The notes: generated by a model not told the origin, from the sequence alone. Positions 43,273 to 55,903 are shown, counted from the stretch's first letter. The stretch: 64,000 nucleotides of DNA from Sinohyriopsis cumingii (GCA_028554795.2 JAPYKE020000037.1:1284501-1348500), one strand, 5' to 3'. Translations and numbers: made by a program.

Positions 43273-44441
43273 AATTCACTCCAGCCCAGTTAATCTATGG
43301 TGTGGTGTTCCACAGGGGTCTATTCTTTGACCTGTTCTCTTCATTATATACACTCAGTCGCTCTCAAGTGTCATAGATCATCATCCAGTTTCTCACCAAT
43401 TGTAGGCTGATGACACCAAACTATACAAATCTAGCCACCCAACTGAAGTTGATGCTACAATCCAAGGTGTAGAGAGGTGCATTTCTGATGTGAAATAATG
43501 GACGACATGGAACAAGCTGCAGATGAATGATGATAAAACTGAGGCCATTCTGATTTAAACACAAAGACTTTCTCATTCGCATCCTTTACCTCAAACAATA
43601 AATATCAGCAACACCAACATTAAATTCACGCAATCAGTACGAAACCTAGGTGTTACTCTGGACAGTACTCTCAGATTGCTCCAACATGTCATGAACAAAT
43701 GTAAGGCTGCATATCTTGAGCTGAGACGCATCAGCTCAATTCGCAAATATCTTTCAGTTGATGCCACTTAAACACTTGTGTATTCATTAGTACTTTCAAG
43801 ACTGGACTATTGTAACTCAATTATGTCTAATTCTTCTCAATATCTAATTCAGAAACTTCAAAAGATTCAAAACACAGCTGCTCGGATCTTCCTTAGATTA
43901 CCATGATCAGAGCACACCTACCCGCTGCTCTGTACCATACACTGGCTATGCATTCGATCCAGAATCAAACACAAACTTTGTTCTCTGTACTACGTTTCAA
44001 TGACAGACTCTAGTCCAACATACCTATCCGACCTCACCCATGTGTAGACACCTTTAGATACTTACGCTCCTCTTCTGACAACCGTATACTCATTATTCCC
44101 ACTACGAAGACGAAGTCATAAGGACAACGTTCTTTCGCATACCAGGGCCCAGCAGCGTGGGTTGAATTGCCCACTGAACTTAGACACAAGGACACAGTGA
44201 TCCGATTCAACTGTGCTCTTAAAATTCACTTATTCGACCGCATCAACAAATTTAAAGACCTAATAATGTTCCCTACCTTAAATATTTTCAGAATGTTTTT
44301 TATATTTTAATTTCATGGTGTTTTTTTGTTGTTGTTGTAATAATATCAATATATATGTTTTTTATGTTATAGGTGTTGTCTAATGTTGTAAAGCTCTTAG
44401 ATCGTTTAAAGATGAGGCGCTATACAACGTCCTCCTTATTA

Positions 44442-44492
<51 letters not shown>

Positions 44493-44511
44493 GTAGTAGT
44501 AGTAGTAGTAT
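43273..44511 (+). pseudogene. CR1/L2-like LINE 3' half with (ATT)n tail
   Basis: One reading frame carries GVPQGSIL, FIIYTQSL, ADDTKLYKSSHPTEVD (ADD catalytic block, preceding Tyr now a stop), WNKLQMNDDKTEAI, NLGVTLDSTL, CKAAYLELRRISSIRKYL, LSRLDYCNSI and LQKIQNTAARIFLRLP, as in CR1/L2 LINEs. About seven nonsense codons interrupt it, with few or no frameshifts up to about 44150. The end, GATGAGGCGCTATACAACG followed by (ATT)n at 44435-44491, matches the usual CR1/L2 3' end (a short stem and a trinucleotide tail). The 5' half is missing, as is usual for LINE insertions. Confidence 0.85.
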
Positions 44512-45096
44512 TAAAGTTATGTTAAAGCTTTCAGTCTTTTAAAAACAGGTCATCACAGGGCTTTTTGATAAACGTATTGACACAAATAGTGTCATTTACT
44601 ATTAATATGATATGAATGGAAACTTGGAGTTTGGTGTTAACATCTGGTTAATATATTTATCAAAGGAGGCCGGTAGCACTTTGACTCACACACGTGAAAA
44701 ATTGAACGTACTGGGGAAAATACGTGAATATCAAACAGAGAACACCTGCTTTCCAAAAAATCTAAGGATGATTTTCAGTTGTACAGTGGAATAAATAGAC
44801 TTAATTCAGTAACATACACTATCATATGGCTTTATAAATGACAAATTTCGTTTTGTCATCATTAAATAATTTGAAATGTTTCCAAAATTGGATTGGCCCT
44901 GTTTCATATTTAGACTCTTACAAAACGTAACAGAAAAGGGTGAAGACAACAAGCTTTATATAATTTAACAAATAGTTTATTTCCCTAGAAAGAAGAGGTA
45001 AAAACGAAGAAAAAACTTACGGTTTTACCAATCAAATGCAAAAGTAATTCATGAATTAATAAATTGAAGTCCAATTATTAAAAAGTCCTAAATGAA
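44512..45096. other. no gene recognised
   Basis: AT-rich; a 60-codon plus ORF at 44612 has no motif. Confidence 0.5.
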
Positions 45097-45300
45097 TCTG
45101 AGTTCGAGCTTCGATTAAATCCAGAATAGAAGGCAATAAGTTCTGTTGCAACCTTCAAAGTGATGTTGTGTCCTTGTTAAATAAAAAATCATCCAGTTTT
45201 GAATTCCGAAAAACATTCAATGAATCAATTTCAATGAATGTCTTTGTCCAAGAATCCTGTATGACTACTTATATATTTCCAGGGAAAAAGAATCACGTTT
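45097..45300 (+). repeat. third copy of the 61-63 kb repeat
   Basis: From gagttcgagcttcgatt through tgtctttgtccaagaatcctgtatgac to tttccagggaaaaa, this aligns with 62460-62640 (plus) and 61630-61830 (minus). It is more diverged and lacks the clear ORF. Confidence 0.7.
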
Positions 45301-48300
45301 TCCATTTTTTTAAAATTCAACTCAAACTGGTCGCACCGAAATACCTACATATACATAACAAACCGAATATTTTTCATGTCATCCTTTCCATGATGACATA
45401 TGTGACACGTACTTTAATGTGATTCATGGTTTATAAATATAATTTCCTTAGAGTCGAAATTAATTTGTGACAAACACAACACTATTGTAAAACATTAATA
45501 CATTTTTTAAAATTATTTTACCACCTAAATCATACACAAACTATTATTAACTTCGCAGCAAGTTTACTCAGGCATTTCGGTACATTCTTTACAGAGGCTG
45601 GAAATATCTAAGTAAAGGTAGAATGAAAAAGTACCATGTTTCATACCAGCTGATAAGCTACCGCGGCTTACTATAATACCCCATACATTTAATGATCTTC
45701 TTAAAGATAAACCCATACGATTTATTAAAAAATGTGAACATCAAAATTGCCTGAATAAGTGCTATTTTTACTGGAAATGGTGGGTACAAGTGCACATGTG
45801 GAACATTTTGCCATTGGATTGATGCAATATTCAACGTGATAGTTTATATTCATTTTATAATACACATGAATAAATTTTATGGCTTAAATATATTGTTTCT
45901 TTTCAATATCACTTGAAAGGGAAAATAATATATCCGTGTTTTAGAGCGTTTGTATATATATATATATTAATATATTAGCCCCATCATATACTACTTTAAT
46001 AATTCAAAGTAATATTTTATTATTTTAACTACAAGTAATGTTCCAATAATTTACGTTCAGAATTGTTTAATGTTCAAACAATATTAAAATCTGTCGGGAA
46101 GAGGGTGTTTGGATTACCGTCCGAGCTCTTCATTTTTTTCTTTAATATGGGTGTCGTTTTTAATGAAGCTCTGCGTTCAACAATTTTTTAAATTCAATTA
46201 GATTTGTAATGCCCTCAATGCTGTCACATTACTTCCTTGGCAGGTTTAGAAGCGGGTTCTGGAGGTTCGATCGAATTCCCTTTTTCTAGTCGAAATGAAA
46301 AACCAGTTTACGAAGTCAAAGTGCTTAGCAAGATTTTGCGTAATATATATTTCATTCAACCAGACTTTTCAAATACCTTGCTGCGACATCTTAACTGATA
46401 TTAAGTTTAGAAACCAAAACTTGTATGTCAACATTCTTTCAATAAACATATATGTTCAATTTCAGTCAGAAAATTAAAACATGCTAACAGAAATGTGAGC
46501 TGACAAGGGACACAAATGGAATTAACATTACGCCCGTAGGATAACATGTTTGGGTCGATATGGAACATAATATCAATTAACATTGTGGAATGATCGCGAA
46601 TTTCACATTCAATATTCACAAAAAGGCCTAGGGAAAATTTAACTGTATGGGTCTAAATTGTAAACGAGTGGAAATTAATACAGGTTGAAAACTTTATGAT
46701 TCGTAAAGGTAGATATACAATGTTAAGTATTTATTTACAATCCAACACCTAGTAATCCTCCATCCCAAACCTATATTATCTACAAGCCAGTAAATGATTA
46801 TCTTCTTTCCAACATCTAACAATATACGTTCTAAAAAATCTGTCCGAAGTGATTGAAACCCCATATTTACTATCCAATACCCCATTTATGTTGTCTCGGA
46901 CATAGTTATCAACTATCCACAACCACACACTTACTATCCAAACTTCCTTACACCTACAATCAACGACTGAGATGTGACTGTATTTACTATACATTTCATT
47001 CCTTTAGCGACAGTAAGCCTACTACTACCGCTATAGAGAGTATGCTTCGAAAAGAGAATGTGTTCACTTTGGCTTTGTGTGATTTCGTATCTTCTTTGCA
47101 ATAATCTGTACTGGTAGTAACAGCTTCACTTTCATCATTACCAGTCTATGACGATATCAAAAAGAAATAAAATCAACAGCAGGACAGTCTTTGCAACGTT
47201 AGAAAGAAAAAGAACGACAGTTATTCAACAACAGGAATATAATAAAAATAAAATAGAGGAAAACGGTCAACGGCGAAGTGCAGGAAGAGTTTGAGAAGAA
47301 AGAAAAAAAAACGGTTAGTGTATTCCCAAACATTTTGGCGTCTGTGGCAAATCTTAGGATAATTTTGCATTTTAAGATTTATCAACCTTTCACATCCCAC
47401 ATCCACTACCACTAGTAACTATTCAGATGCCAGCAGTGATAACAGTCACCACTACATCAGCCGAAGGTGGACTTAGGTATGGAAAATATTCATAGCACTT
47501 GTAGTTAATGTTTACAAGTATCTTTTTTTGCTCAACCCCAAATATCTCTTTCCATGACTCAAAGCACTGATTCAGCTCCCATCGAAAACATACACAAATG
47601 CCACCATTTCATAATTCAATAGATCATAATCAGACCTATATTTCTCATTAAAATGCCATCCTTGATGCTAGCTTTGGTGTAGAGAACACCATACGAGAAG
47701 GGGCATTTGTTTGATTTACATTTGCACGAAACAGATGTCATCCATTATGCACCTAATGAATCAGGGATTACTTTCATTACTGAGTAGTTCTATGTACATT
47801 CTGTACAAATAATAAAATTGCATTAATATAATCTTGTCCCTACCGTGTTTAATTGCAGGTAGAATAACCTCTCCAAAGAATTTTTAACTAAACGTTTACT
47901 TTTAATTCTTACCCAGTTATGGACTAACCAACCCTTATATACTAAAGTTTATATTGATCAACGTCTAGACAGGTTCATAATTCTCCCGTATCATTTGTAC
48001 CATGAATCCTCCAATGCCACCAATATCTATGAGAAATTACATGTTACTCAAATGATCGCTAATTTAACCAAAAATCAATCCCAATATACAGTGCATGTGT
48101 TTCTTCTGAATTTGTGTGTTATCTTATGAATTGCTAAAAATAAGACGTTCCCTTGAACAAGCAAAAATAAAAACGATAGCTCCAAAATATTACAACGGTC
48201 CATCCGTGTTTCTCTTTTTGTCCCCTCTGGCACTTTTGAATAACTTCAGTTCTTCTTCAACTACGTTTTCGGATTGTCTTGCTTTGAATTCATTTGCTGC

Positions 48301-49068
48301 AACGCTCCTCTTCCTTGTTATCTTGTTTCACTTTCTTGGGACACACCGAATACCAAGGTCTTTGTTTATCATACGTATCATTAACCTTTGTCTCTCTTTT
48401 CTTAGAGTTATTTTTCTTTGATATTGTGGAGCCCATCCTTCATCCTCTTGATAGACAGAACGGCTGTATTGAATATTATCTCTAGAGTTGTACTCAGAAG
48501 ACTTGCTGAAGCTATATTTTTAAACGCCTCTTTGTAAATCTCTGGAGGGAAATGTGTTTTGTTGTGGCTATTTCGTCTTGACAGATTAAAATAAGTGCGC
48601 GTTTTCTCTTAGGTAGAGTGGTTCTCACCTTCACGTTTTTCATATCCATACAGTTGAAGACGAAATGTTTGCAGGCTCTTTACTCGCCTTCAGATTATTT
48701 GAATAGACAGAGCTTATTCTGTACTGAATTTTAAATACGGTTGATTTCAGCAAACTGAAACATTGATTCTCAAAACAAAGTATGTCCTTGCATTAAACCT
48801 GTTGTATAATGGTCCTGTTCTTAATGTATATATTTTTTGTATTTCACGTCAACTTGAGTAGTCGAAACTAATTTGGTTACATCATATCTTTTCTTACTTC
48901 ATCCACTGTTTATAACAACCATTTAGAGCTATGTCTAATTTAGTAATGTATATTATAGTTATACACTGTCTTCCCATATATTACCTTTGTATTTGACATA
49001 GGAGTTATCAAGTACAGTGCTGCAATGTTTCTATTTATAATGTAATCAGTTATTTGGTTTCATGTTAA
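45301..49068. other. no gene recognised
   Basis: AT-rich. 48840-48935 is a diverged direct repeat of 49060-49150 (caactt-x-agtagtcgaaactaat core), so the left end of the inverted duplication lies beside an older tandem duplication. A tRNA B-box-like GGTTCGATCG at 46265 has no matching A box. Confidence 0.45.
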
Positions 49069-49404
49069 CTTCAGCAGTCGAAACTAATTGGATTTTATCA
49101 TAGTTTTTTTCTTTCCACATCGCCTTTTCATAATAACTGTTTAGAGTTATCTCAAATGTGCGTGTGTTTGTGTGCGTATGTGTATGTGTGTGGGATTTGC
49201 AAGCGGTAAAGTATTGTTTAGGCATGACTGTTTACAATCTTTGACACTGATATCGATCACCTCTGATAACAATCACCATGGTTGATGCCCCACGAAAATA
49301 CCTTTATTCACTTAAATTATGTTATCAAGGCAACAGTTGAGTATACAAAGAGAATTGTTTTTATCAGTTAAATGTGGTTTCCTTGTCGGACTTAATCTAA
49401 CACT

Positions 49405-49407
<3 letters not shown>

Positions 49408-49491
<84 letters not shown>

Positions 49492-49497
49492 CATATA
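49408..49497. repeat. (TA)n microsatellite in the left arm
   Basis: Counterpart of the (CA)n(TA)n at 58221-58335 in the right arm. Confidence 0.95.
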
Positions 49498-49499
49498 TA

Positions 49500-49625
49500 T
49501 ATGCCTTAACTAGCGTAAAGTATTGATCGTTTTAATATGTATATGCCTTAGCTAGCGTAAAGTATTGATCGTTTTAATATATATATATATGCCTTAACTA
49601 GCGTAAAGTATTGATCGTTTTAATA
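49500..49625. repeat. three tandem copies of a 40-46 bp unit
   Basis: Each contains GCCTTARCTAGCGTAAAGTA then TTGATCGTTTTAATAT. The right arm has a single copy (58185-58220, inverted), so the expansion happened after the arms formed. Confidence 0.9.
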
Positions 49626-50381
49626 TTTCTTATTTTTTGAGTTCCAAAACCAAGTATGTTTACGAAGTAAAAACATGCCATGAAATGTTGAGCAGAGATA
49701 AAACAAGACGAGGAAAATTTTAATACTTTAATTCAAATGTACTGTGCATGTGCATTGAAGGATTTATACACACTCGTCTTATCACATGTTCACAGTTATA
49801 AAAAATAAATTGATTTAAGAACAACATTAGTTCCTACGCTTACTAAATTCAAGTAGTTACATTATCCCTTTATAGAGAAGTAAACGAAAGGTCATGGAAA
49901 AGTATATAAATAAACATCAAGATGTGGCCAATTACATATTATTTGCATCAACGCATTATAGCTTTCCAAAACAAATGATAATGTCAGTGGCTTGTTTTCT
50001 TCTGGGAGAACTATGATGTCCATTTACGTAAATGAAACTAAAAGGTAATTACATTATTTAATTAGATTATGACTTGTAATCTACTGCTGTAATGTTTGTT
50101 TTACAAAACATTATTGTTCTCTCCTGGGAATATGTGCACTTATTATTCATTGATATGCATATAACACTGGACAACAAATTTTTACAAAAGTCATGTTACT
50201 GAAATAAAATTAGTCAATTCTTATCAATTTTTATGTGCTGAACACGAATATGACAGTCAAATTGCAAAATTGGCTCTAGTTTTTTTGTAATCTGCAAGAA
50301 ATTAATGTTTACATAACGAAATGCATTCCAATAGTAAAAGGTCAACTGTAATAGCCTACCTATAAAAAATCAAGTCATTGA

Positions 50382-52061
50382 CTACATCTTAGATTTCGCC
50401 TGTCTCTTGTACAGCTGTTCGGGAGCATCTCTGAGGAGTGTCCAGCAGTAGTCAGCCAGCATTGTAGTGGACCATTTTCCCTGGTATCTTTGTTCCATTG
50501 TTGCGATATCTTGATGAAAACGTTCGCCGTGTTCATCACTAACAATACCACAGTTGCTAGGAAAGAAATCCAAATGGGAATGAAGGAAGTGAATCTTTAG
50601 AGACATATTGCAGCCAAGTTTCTTATACTTCATCAACATGTCTTCTACTAGTTCCTTATAGTTTTCTGCCCTAACATTTCCGAGGAAGTTTGTAGAAACT
50701 AGGCGAAAAGCATCCCATGCTTGTTTCGCGTCACCTTCCAGCAAGTTGTTGAACCGGTCATCTTTGAAAAGCTCTCGAATCTGAGGACCCACAAAAACTC
50801 CCTCTTTAATCTTTGCTTCGCTGAGTCGAGGGAATTTTTCATGCAGGTATCGGAATGAAGTCCGGTCAATGGCTTTCACGAAGTTCTTCATCAAACCTAG
50901 TTTGATGTGAAGGGGTGGTAGCAAGATTTTCTGAGCCTCAACCAGAGCTGGGTGTTGGATATTCTTCTCTCCAATGGCTACATTCTGCCTGTGAGTCCAT
51001 TCCTTCCTCATGTAGTGCATTTCCCTTGCTCGGCTATCCCACTCGCATAAGAAACACATGTATTTTGTATATCCTTGCTGCAGTCCCATTAAAAGGGCAA
51101 CTACCTTCAAATCACCACAGAGGTGCCAGCTGTACTTGTTATACTCAATGGAATTCAGTAGCTGCCTTAAGTTATCGTATGTCTCTTTCATGTGGACAGC
51201 ATACGCTACTGGAATAGATGGAAGAATGTTTCCATTGTGCAAAAGCACAGCCTTGAGACTCAGTTTCGAAGAGTCCACAAATAGTCTCCATTCTTGTGGG
51301 TCATGAGTGATTTTTAAAGCATTCATGAGGCCCTCAATATCGGAACAGAATATCAGATTACTTTCCTTTCTGAAGAAAGGCTCCAATTGCTGGTGGCGCT
51401 TTCGATATGCAGTAATTGTGACATCTTCTTCTAGAAGATTCCATTGTTGGAGTCTTGATCCTAGCAATTCTGCCTTGTTCTTTGATAAGTCCAAATCACG
51501 AATCAGGTCATTTAGTTCTTCCTGTGTTATTCTGTGTGGGGTTGATGATGCACCACAGTGAAAATCTGGATCACTGCATGCTGATGGACCAGGAGAAGAA
51601 CAGGTCGACTCACCTTTGTCTTCGTCAGATGAATCAAGAGAATATTCTGCTGGAGGTTCTGGAATAGGAAGTCCCTCACCATGTGGAACTGGTCTCAATG
51701 CAGACGGAATGTTTGGGTAGACTATTCTCGACTTCTTTCGCTTCGTTATTCCGCCGGAAAGAGGAGGAACCAAGCAGAAGTAACAGTCATTTAGGTGGTT
51801 GCTTGGCTCTCTCCACACCATTGGAACTGCAAACGGCATTGATGACCTTTTGCAATTCAACCACTGTGAAAGCTGTGTTGTACATGTAGCACAGCATATA
51901 TGCGGAGCCCAAGGCTTGTCTTGGTCACCAACCTTGCATCCGAAGTAAAGATGATATGCCTTCTTCACTTGAGAATTGATACTTTTATTCTGGTTGGCAA
52001 ATGTCACTTCCCCACAAATACAGCAAAAATTGTCCGCGGTATTAACACACTTTCGAGGCAT
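50382..52061 (-). CDS. DDE-like transposase of the 2.4 kb element, copy 3 (559 aa)
   Basis: Intact ORF with two small in-frame deletions. A 6-bp loss turns T-L-P-A-F (401-405) into T-S-F, just after the PPLHIKLGLMKNFVKA block, and a 3-bp loss removes one Lys of the C-terminal AKKSKM. It also has N452D. It shares C14, N25, K266 and S504 with copy 2. All proposed catalytic and zinc residues (D263, D317, C336, C339 and the E515 equivalent) are kept. The first deletion lies between conserved core blocks, so activity is uncertain. Confidence 0.85.
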   Translation of the reverse strand: MPRKCVNTADNFCCICGEVTFANQNKSINSQVKKAYHLYFGCKVGDQDKPWAPHICCATCTTQLSQWLNCKRSSMPFAVPMVWREPSNHLNDCYFCLVPPLSGGITKRKKSRIVYPNIPSALRPVPHGEGLPIPEPPAEYSLDSSDEDKGESTCSSPGPSACSDPDFHCGASSTPHRITQEELNDLIRDLDLSKNKAELLGSRLQQWNLLEEDVTITAYRKRHQQLEPFFRKESNLIFCSDIEGLMNALKITHDPQEWRLFVDSSKLSLKAVLLHNGNILPSIPVAYAVHMKETYDNLRQLLNSIEYNKYSWHLCGDLKVVALLMGLQQGYTKYMCFLCEWDSRAREMHYMRKEWTHRQNVAIGEKNIQHPALVEAQKILLPPLHIKLGLMKNFVKAIDRTSFRYLHEKFPRLSEAKIKEGVFVGPQIRELFKDDRFNNLLEGDAKQAWDAFRLVSTNFLGNVRAENYKELVEDMLMKYKKLGCNMSLKIHFLHSHLDFFPSNCGIVSDEHGERFHQDIATMEQRYQGKWSTTMLADYCWTLLRDAPEQLYKRQAKSKM

Positions 52062-52171
52062 TACTGTTCTTTATTGTACGTAAATGGATAAAATAATAAG
52101 TTTTATGTAACAGTAGCTTGAACTGTCTCGCACAACGTCTAAAATATTTTAAATGCTGAACCTATCTGATT

Positions 52172-52294
52172 GGGCTTTATATAGTACACTGCTTACGTCA
52201 GCTTCAGCAGCCGCCTGGCATTAGTATAATAGGCCTACACATGTATAGTACACTGCTGACGTCAACTTACTTCAGCAGCCGCATGGCATTAGTA
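52172..52294 (-). promoter_or_regulatory. transposase promoter, copy 3
   Basis: TATATAAA (minus strand, about 52176-52183) and two TGACGT-containing repeats as in copies 1 and 2. Confidence 0.6.
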
Positions 52295-52717
52295 TTGCAT
52301 TGCATCAGAAAATGATGCAATCAACTGTGGATGATGTGAGCATGATGGTATTATGCAATGTTACATCATTATTCCGGATGTTGCTGCAGTCCTACTGGAG
52401 AAATTTACACAGTGAAACATAGAAAATGAGGTATATGAATATCTTCAAAACGAGAGCCAATACAAATTTTTCACGGTTATATTCGTGTTCGGCACACCAA
52501 AATACTACAGATTAGGGCCTTTTCAAGTCAGTAATGATTTCACTGTTGACCAGTGTAATCAAAAAGTATTTTATGTTTTAATTGATTTCTTTTGTTACAA
52601 TTGCTATTCTCGGCTTTTTCTGAATTGGACAGGGTAGTAAGACATACATTTCTGCATAGTTCTTGATAAATATACTGTCTCAGTTCAAGGATGGACGGGA
52701 CATTAAGACAAATAATT

Positions 52718-53343
52718 CTATATCGACATCAATAGCGCCATAGGCATAACAAGGAACATACTAAGATGTGCACTTCCTGTGGTCACAGATAGGGCTCGAC
52801 TTTTTCCTGATGGATTTTCTGGTGCAGGCGTTGGTGCCGCAGTTGGTGCCGCCGTTGGTACTGGTGTCTTCTCTTGACCTTGGTCGTTCTCTTGATTTGA
52901 ATCCGTTGCGAATTTCCAGTCACTTCTCAATTATAATTAAAGGTACATAAACTTTAGAAAATAAGTCGGACAAATCATCATGGATGATGTCTTCATTTAG
53001 AAATATTTGTGTCAGGTATATGTATATTTCATGGACCTCATATATTTGATAGCAGAATTGTCACAAACTATCATAGCTAAGATCCATACAATTTACTGAC
53101 ATCTTTAAAAAGTACATAATTATTCTTCTGCCAAATTTTGCAAGATGAAATGAATAGATAACATGAAACATTAGCACTAAATATTAAAAAGGAGATATAT
53201 GTTACAGTTCGGGGGGAGTAAGAGGACTCTACATTAGTTTATATATAACCATCGCAGGGGAAACGCGTAAGAGAAAGCAAACGTAGTACTCTATTTTGAA
53301 TGACTACGAAATAGACAAGCAACATACCAAATCTACGAGACAT
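52718..53343 (-). pseudogene. left-arm copy of the secreted Pro/Ala-rich tail protein, frameshifted
   Basis: Exon 1 (53343-53250) reads MSRRFGMLLVYFVVIQNRVL and ends at GATG|GTT in phase 1. Exon 2 (52925-52718) follows AATTGAG. Exon 2 ends PENPSGKSRALSVTTGSAHL and SMFLVMPMALLMSI, homologous to the right-arm copy. Near its start exon 2 is 19 bp shorter than the right copy, which puts the tail one base out of frame with a phase-1 entry. The tail could be translated only from a different splice or start. A transposon sits 160 bp downstream. Called a broken paralogue; a different first exon would overturn this. Confidence 0.45.
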
Positions 53344-53867
53344 AATTTATCTTAGTCTTAATATACATGCCGCGATGTCAAGGACAGGTAACATGTTTTC
53401 CCATGTGTAGCTTATCGCTATAGGAGCCTCAATTCAGACGATTTTCTTTTCGCCCTAGGGATCAAGGTGAAATTAAATTTAGATCAGTATATATTTTGTG
53501 TATACACTGACAAAATATGACTAGTATGTACATCTTGGAGAATACAGCTCACCAGCAGCAAAAGTAGATCACAATGAATTAAATTCATGATCCGTGGTCT
53601 CTGCAAAGCTATCGCTTTATGTAGCGGCAGAGTATGTGAGACATATCATTATATTTCGATTAGTTCTTTTTTTAATGCATATTATAGCCGTGTTTATTTG
53701 AAACTTTGTTTTGCATTTCTTTAATTATTAATTTGCGTATTTTATGGAAATGAAATGTTTTAGGTTTACATGCGACATGTACGATGTACCTAAGGAGATT
53801 TTGATTAAGCCTATCTAATTCTTGTATGTTTTACCTAAATTTAAATTGAATTATTATGTGCTTGTAC

Positions 53868-54766
53868 GAGAGGGTACGGATCATGTACAAGAAAGATTAT
53901 GTGGCGTGACTTATTCTTAAGAGTCGTGAGCAAAACGGGTGAAATGACAACATCATCAACAAAAATCAAGAACAAATTACAATCAGCTTTAATATTTAGT
54001 ATGACTTAAAAAGAAATATTGGAGATGAATTGAGAGAATTAAACCGAACTAAAACAAATTATGGTCTTTTATTAGGCTTCTTGATGTTTCTTTCCTTTCA
54101 ACATTTTATTAAATTAATGTATCCCATGCATTTTAATATGCTTACATTTTATTTCCTATGACAGGAAAAGCAGTGGTTGATGTTTTTAAGAAAAACATAA
54201 AGAGGACATGATGAAATTCTTGTGACAGTCACGTAAAATTTTAGAAAAGCATTTTACCTATAAAAAAGATTTTACAGATTTATCAAACTCAATTAAACAA
54301 TAATTATGCTAATTTTAACCACTGAAACAATGCGATTTAATTGAGTTTGTTTACCGTCTTCTCAGATCTAACTGTAACTCTATGCCAAATGATTCTGAGA
54401 GTTGCCCATAGTTATCTTGTTAACTAATATATGGATGTGATCAGACCTTGCACATGACTTTCGCCCATTGTTGTAAATATGGGCTTAATTCCCATGTACT
54501 AGGGCACTTGTCTTACTAACAGTCTACGAGGTGAGACAAATGGAACTGTTTGATGTTACAATAAGGCCAACCGTAAAGCCTAAAATTCTTAACACATTGC
54601 TTAAATACAAGTGGCGACCGCTAAAGGAATTTAGTTTGAAATTATTGTGGTTACATTTAAGATTTTAATTTTGAAAGAAGATCAAAGAATAGTAGAATAG
54701 ACACAATGTGGACAGGAATTCACTCGCCAGGCAAGCGGAATTTAACTGCCAGTTAAATTTGCAAGA
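53868..54766. other. about 900-bp segment absent from the right arm
   Basis: The right arm joins gtgcttgtac directly to (gatta)tgatgtcaagtaataaaag, whereas the left arm has this insert between them. No clean terminal repeats or target duplication were found, so it may equally be a deletion from the right arm. A worn tRNA-like stretch (minus strand, about 54490-54540) hints at an embedded SINE. Confidence 0.6.
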
Positions 54767-55190
54767 TTACGATGTCAAGTAATAAAAGATTCCGACGAAA
54801 CTGAGCTCTTTACTACATGTTTTATATCACAGGTCAGTTAGCTATATACATGATACATGCAATGAACAGAGATTTATTCAGTTATAGTATAAATGTTTTC
54901 TCAATCACCGATTTGGATGACATGAAATGTAATCATCGTTCTGAAGCAAATATGTGTTTAGTAAAATTTACAATTTCTCTTTTCCTTTACTTTACCTTAC
55001 GGCGATCTTCTCAATGGGACAATTCAAGCTCTTCATTAGTGTTTTACGTACGAATGTTAATTACATATTTTGTACCGTTATTACTGTTAGTCAACACAAT
55101 TCACATGACAGTGCTAAAAGTTCTTTGTTGTGAACGAAACTTGAACCATAATTATGTGGAAGAAATGCATTTTAATCTTCTTGTGTGTAA

Positions 55191-55903
55191 TTCCTAATGT
55201 CGCATGACTCTTAATAGCAGCAAAGAAATCAAACTTGCCCTTTCTTCCAAGCTAAGACGTTAATATATAATATACTTACTCATTGCATAATGAACTCACT
55301 AATAATGTTACCGGAAAAAATAAACTGAATTAAAAAAGATTCGCAGGTCATGTCATATATCGAGTTTCGTTTATCTTCATATTTCACTTTTCATTATAAA
55401 TTAAAGTTGTAAATCTAAATGTATTTAGTTAGAATGGATTATTTTGTTGCTATTAAGAATCATGTGACATTAGGAATGCTCTGATCATTACGTTCGTTTT
55501 GAACGTATTATACGATATCAGTGTCTAAGGAGAGAATTTTTTTAATCAAAACTATCCAAATTATAGTGACAAAGCTTTTTAGCAATATTTTCTCTCAGCA
55601 GTGAAGAGATAATTCTGAGTCACATAAAGTGTCATCCTTACACATGTGGTCTTACGTAAACGTCACTATTTTAACGTGCAATACTACCAAAACTAAATTG
55701 CTTTTACTTTAAAACGATTTTTATTGAAAAAGAGCAGATTCATCACAAAATATAGGTACTCTTTCAATCAAAGCACTTTCCCTCGCAGTCAATACTTTCT
55801 GTTAGAACTAAATTTAGAAATAAAATCGTGAACAATTTTCAGGTTCATTATTGAATATAGGAATATTAATACCCTCTACTCCCATATAAATGCGGTGTAA
55901 TTA
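55191..55903. other. spacer between the inverted arms
   Basis: About 713 bp of unique AT-rich sequence. The two gene copies point outward from here, so it or the inner arm ends should hold their promoters. No TATA box was assigned with confidence. Confidence 0.6.

Larger units (their letters stand above)
50165..52555 (-). mobile_element. CMC-like DNA transposon, copy 3 (2391 bp)
   Basis: Same ends as copies 1 and 2, flanked by TAA at 50162-50164 and 52556-52558. The 9-bp difference from copy 1 is two in-frame deletions in the ORF (6 bp and 3 bp). The inverted duplicate of this locus carries the unoccupied site at 57649-57651 with a single TAA, which fixes ends and duplication exactly. Confidence 0.95.
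49069..55190. repeat. left arm of a large inverted duplication
   Basis: Aligns with the reverse complement of 55904-58692 throughout, e.g. ttcagcagtcgaaactaatt at 49070 against 58671-58690 and the shared gene copy in the middle. It is longer than the right arm because it holds the 2.4 kb transposon (50165-52555), about 900 bp at 53868-54766 absent from the right arm, and a triplicated unit at 49500. By eye the arms differ by several to about ten percent. Confidence 0.9.

Noticed and set aside
46250-46285. tRNA gene suggested by GGTTCGATCG
   Set aside because: No A box at the right distance and no acceptor-stem pairing.
48116-48485. Hydrophobic plus-strand ORFs of 63-101 codons
   Set aside because: Two frames overlap with Ser/Phe/Leu-rich, T-rich-driven composition and no conserved motif.
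54817-55197. 126-codon plus-strand ORF in the left arm
   Set aside because: The homologous right-arm frame is frameshifted and differs throughout, so the reading is not conserved; no recognised domain.
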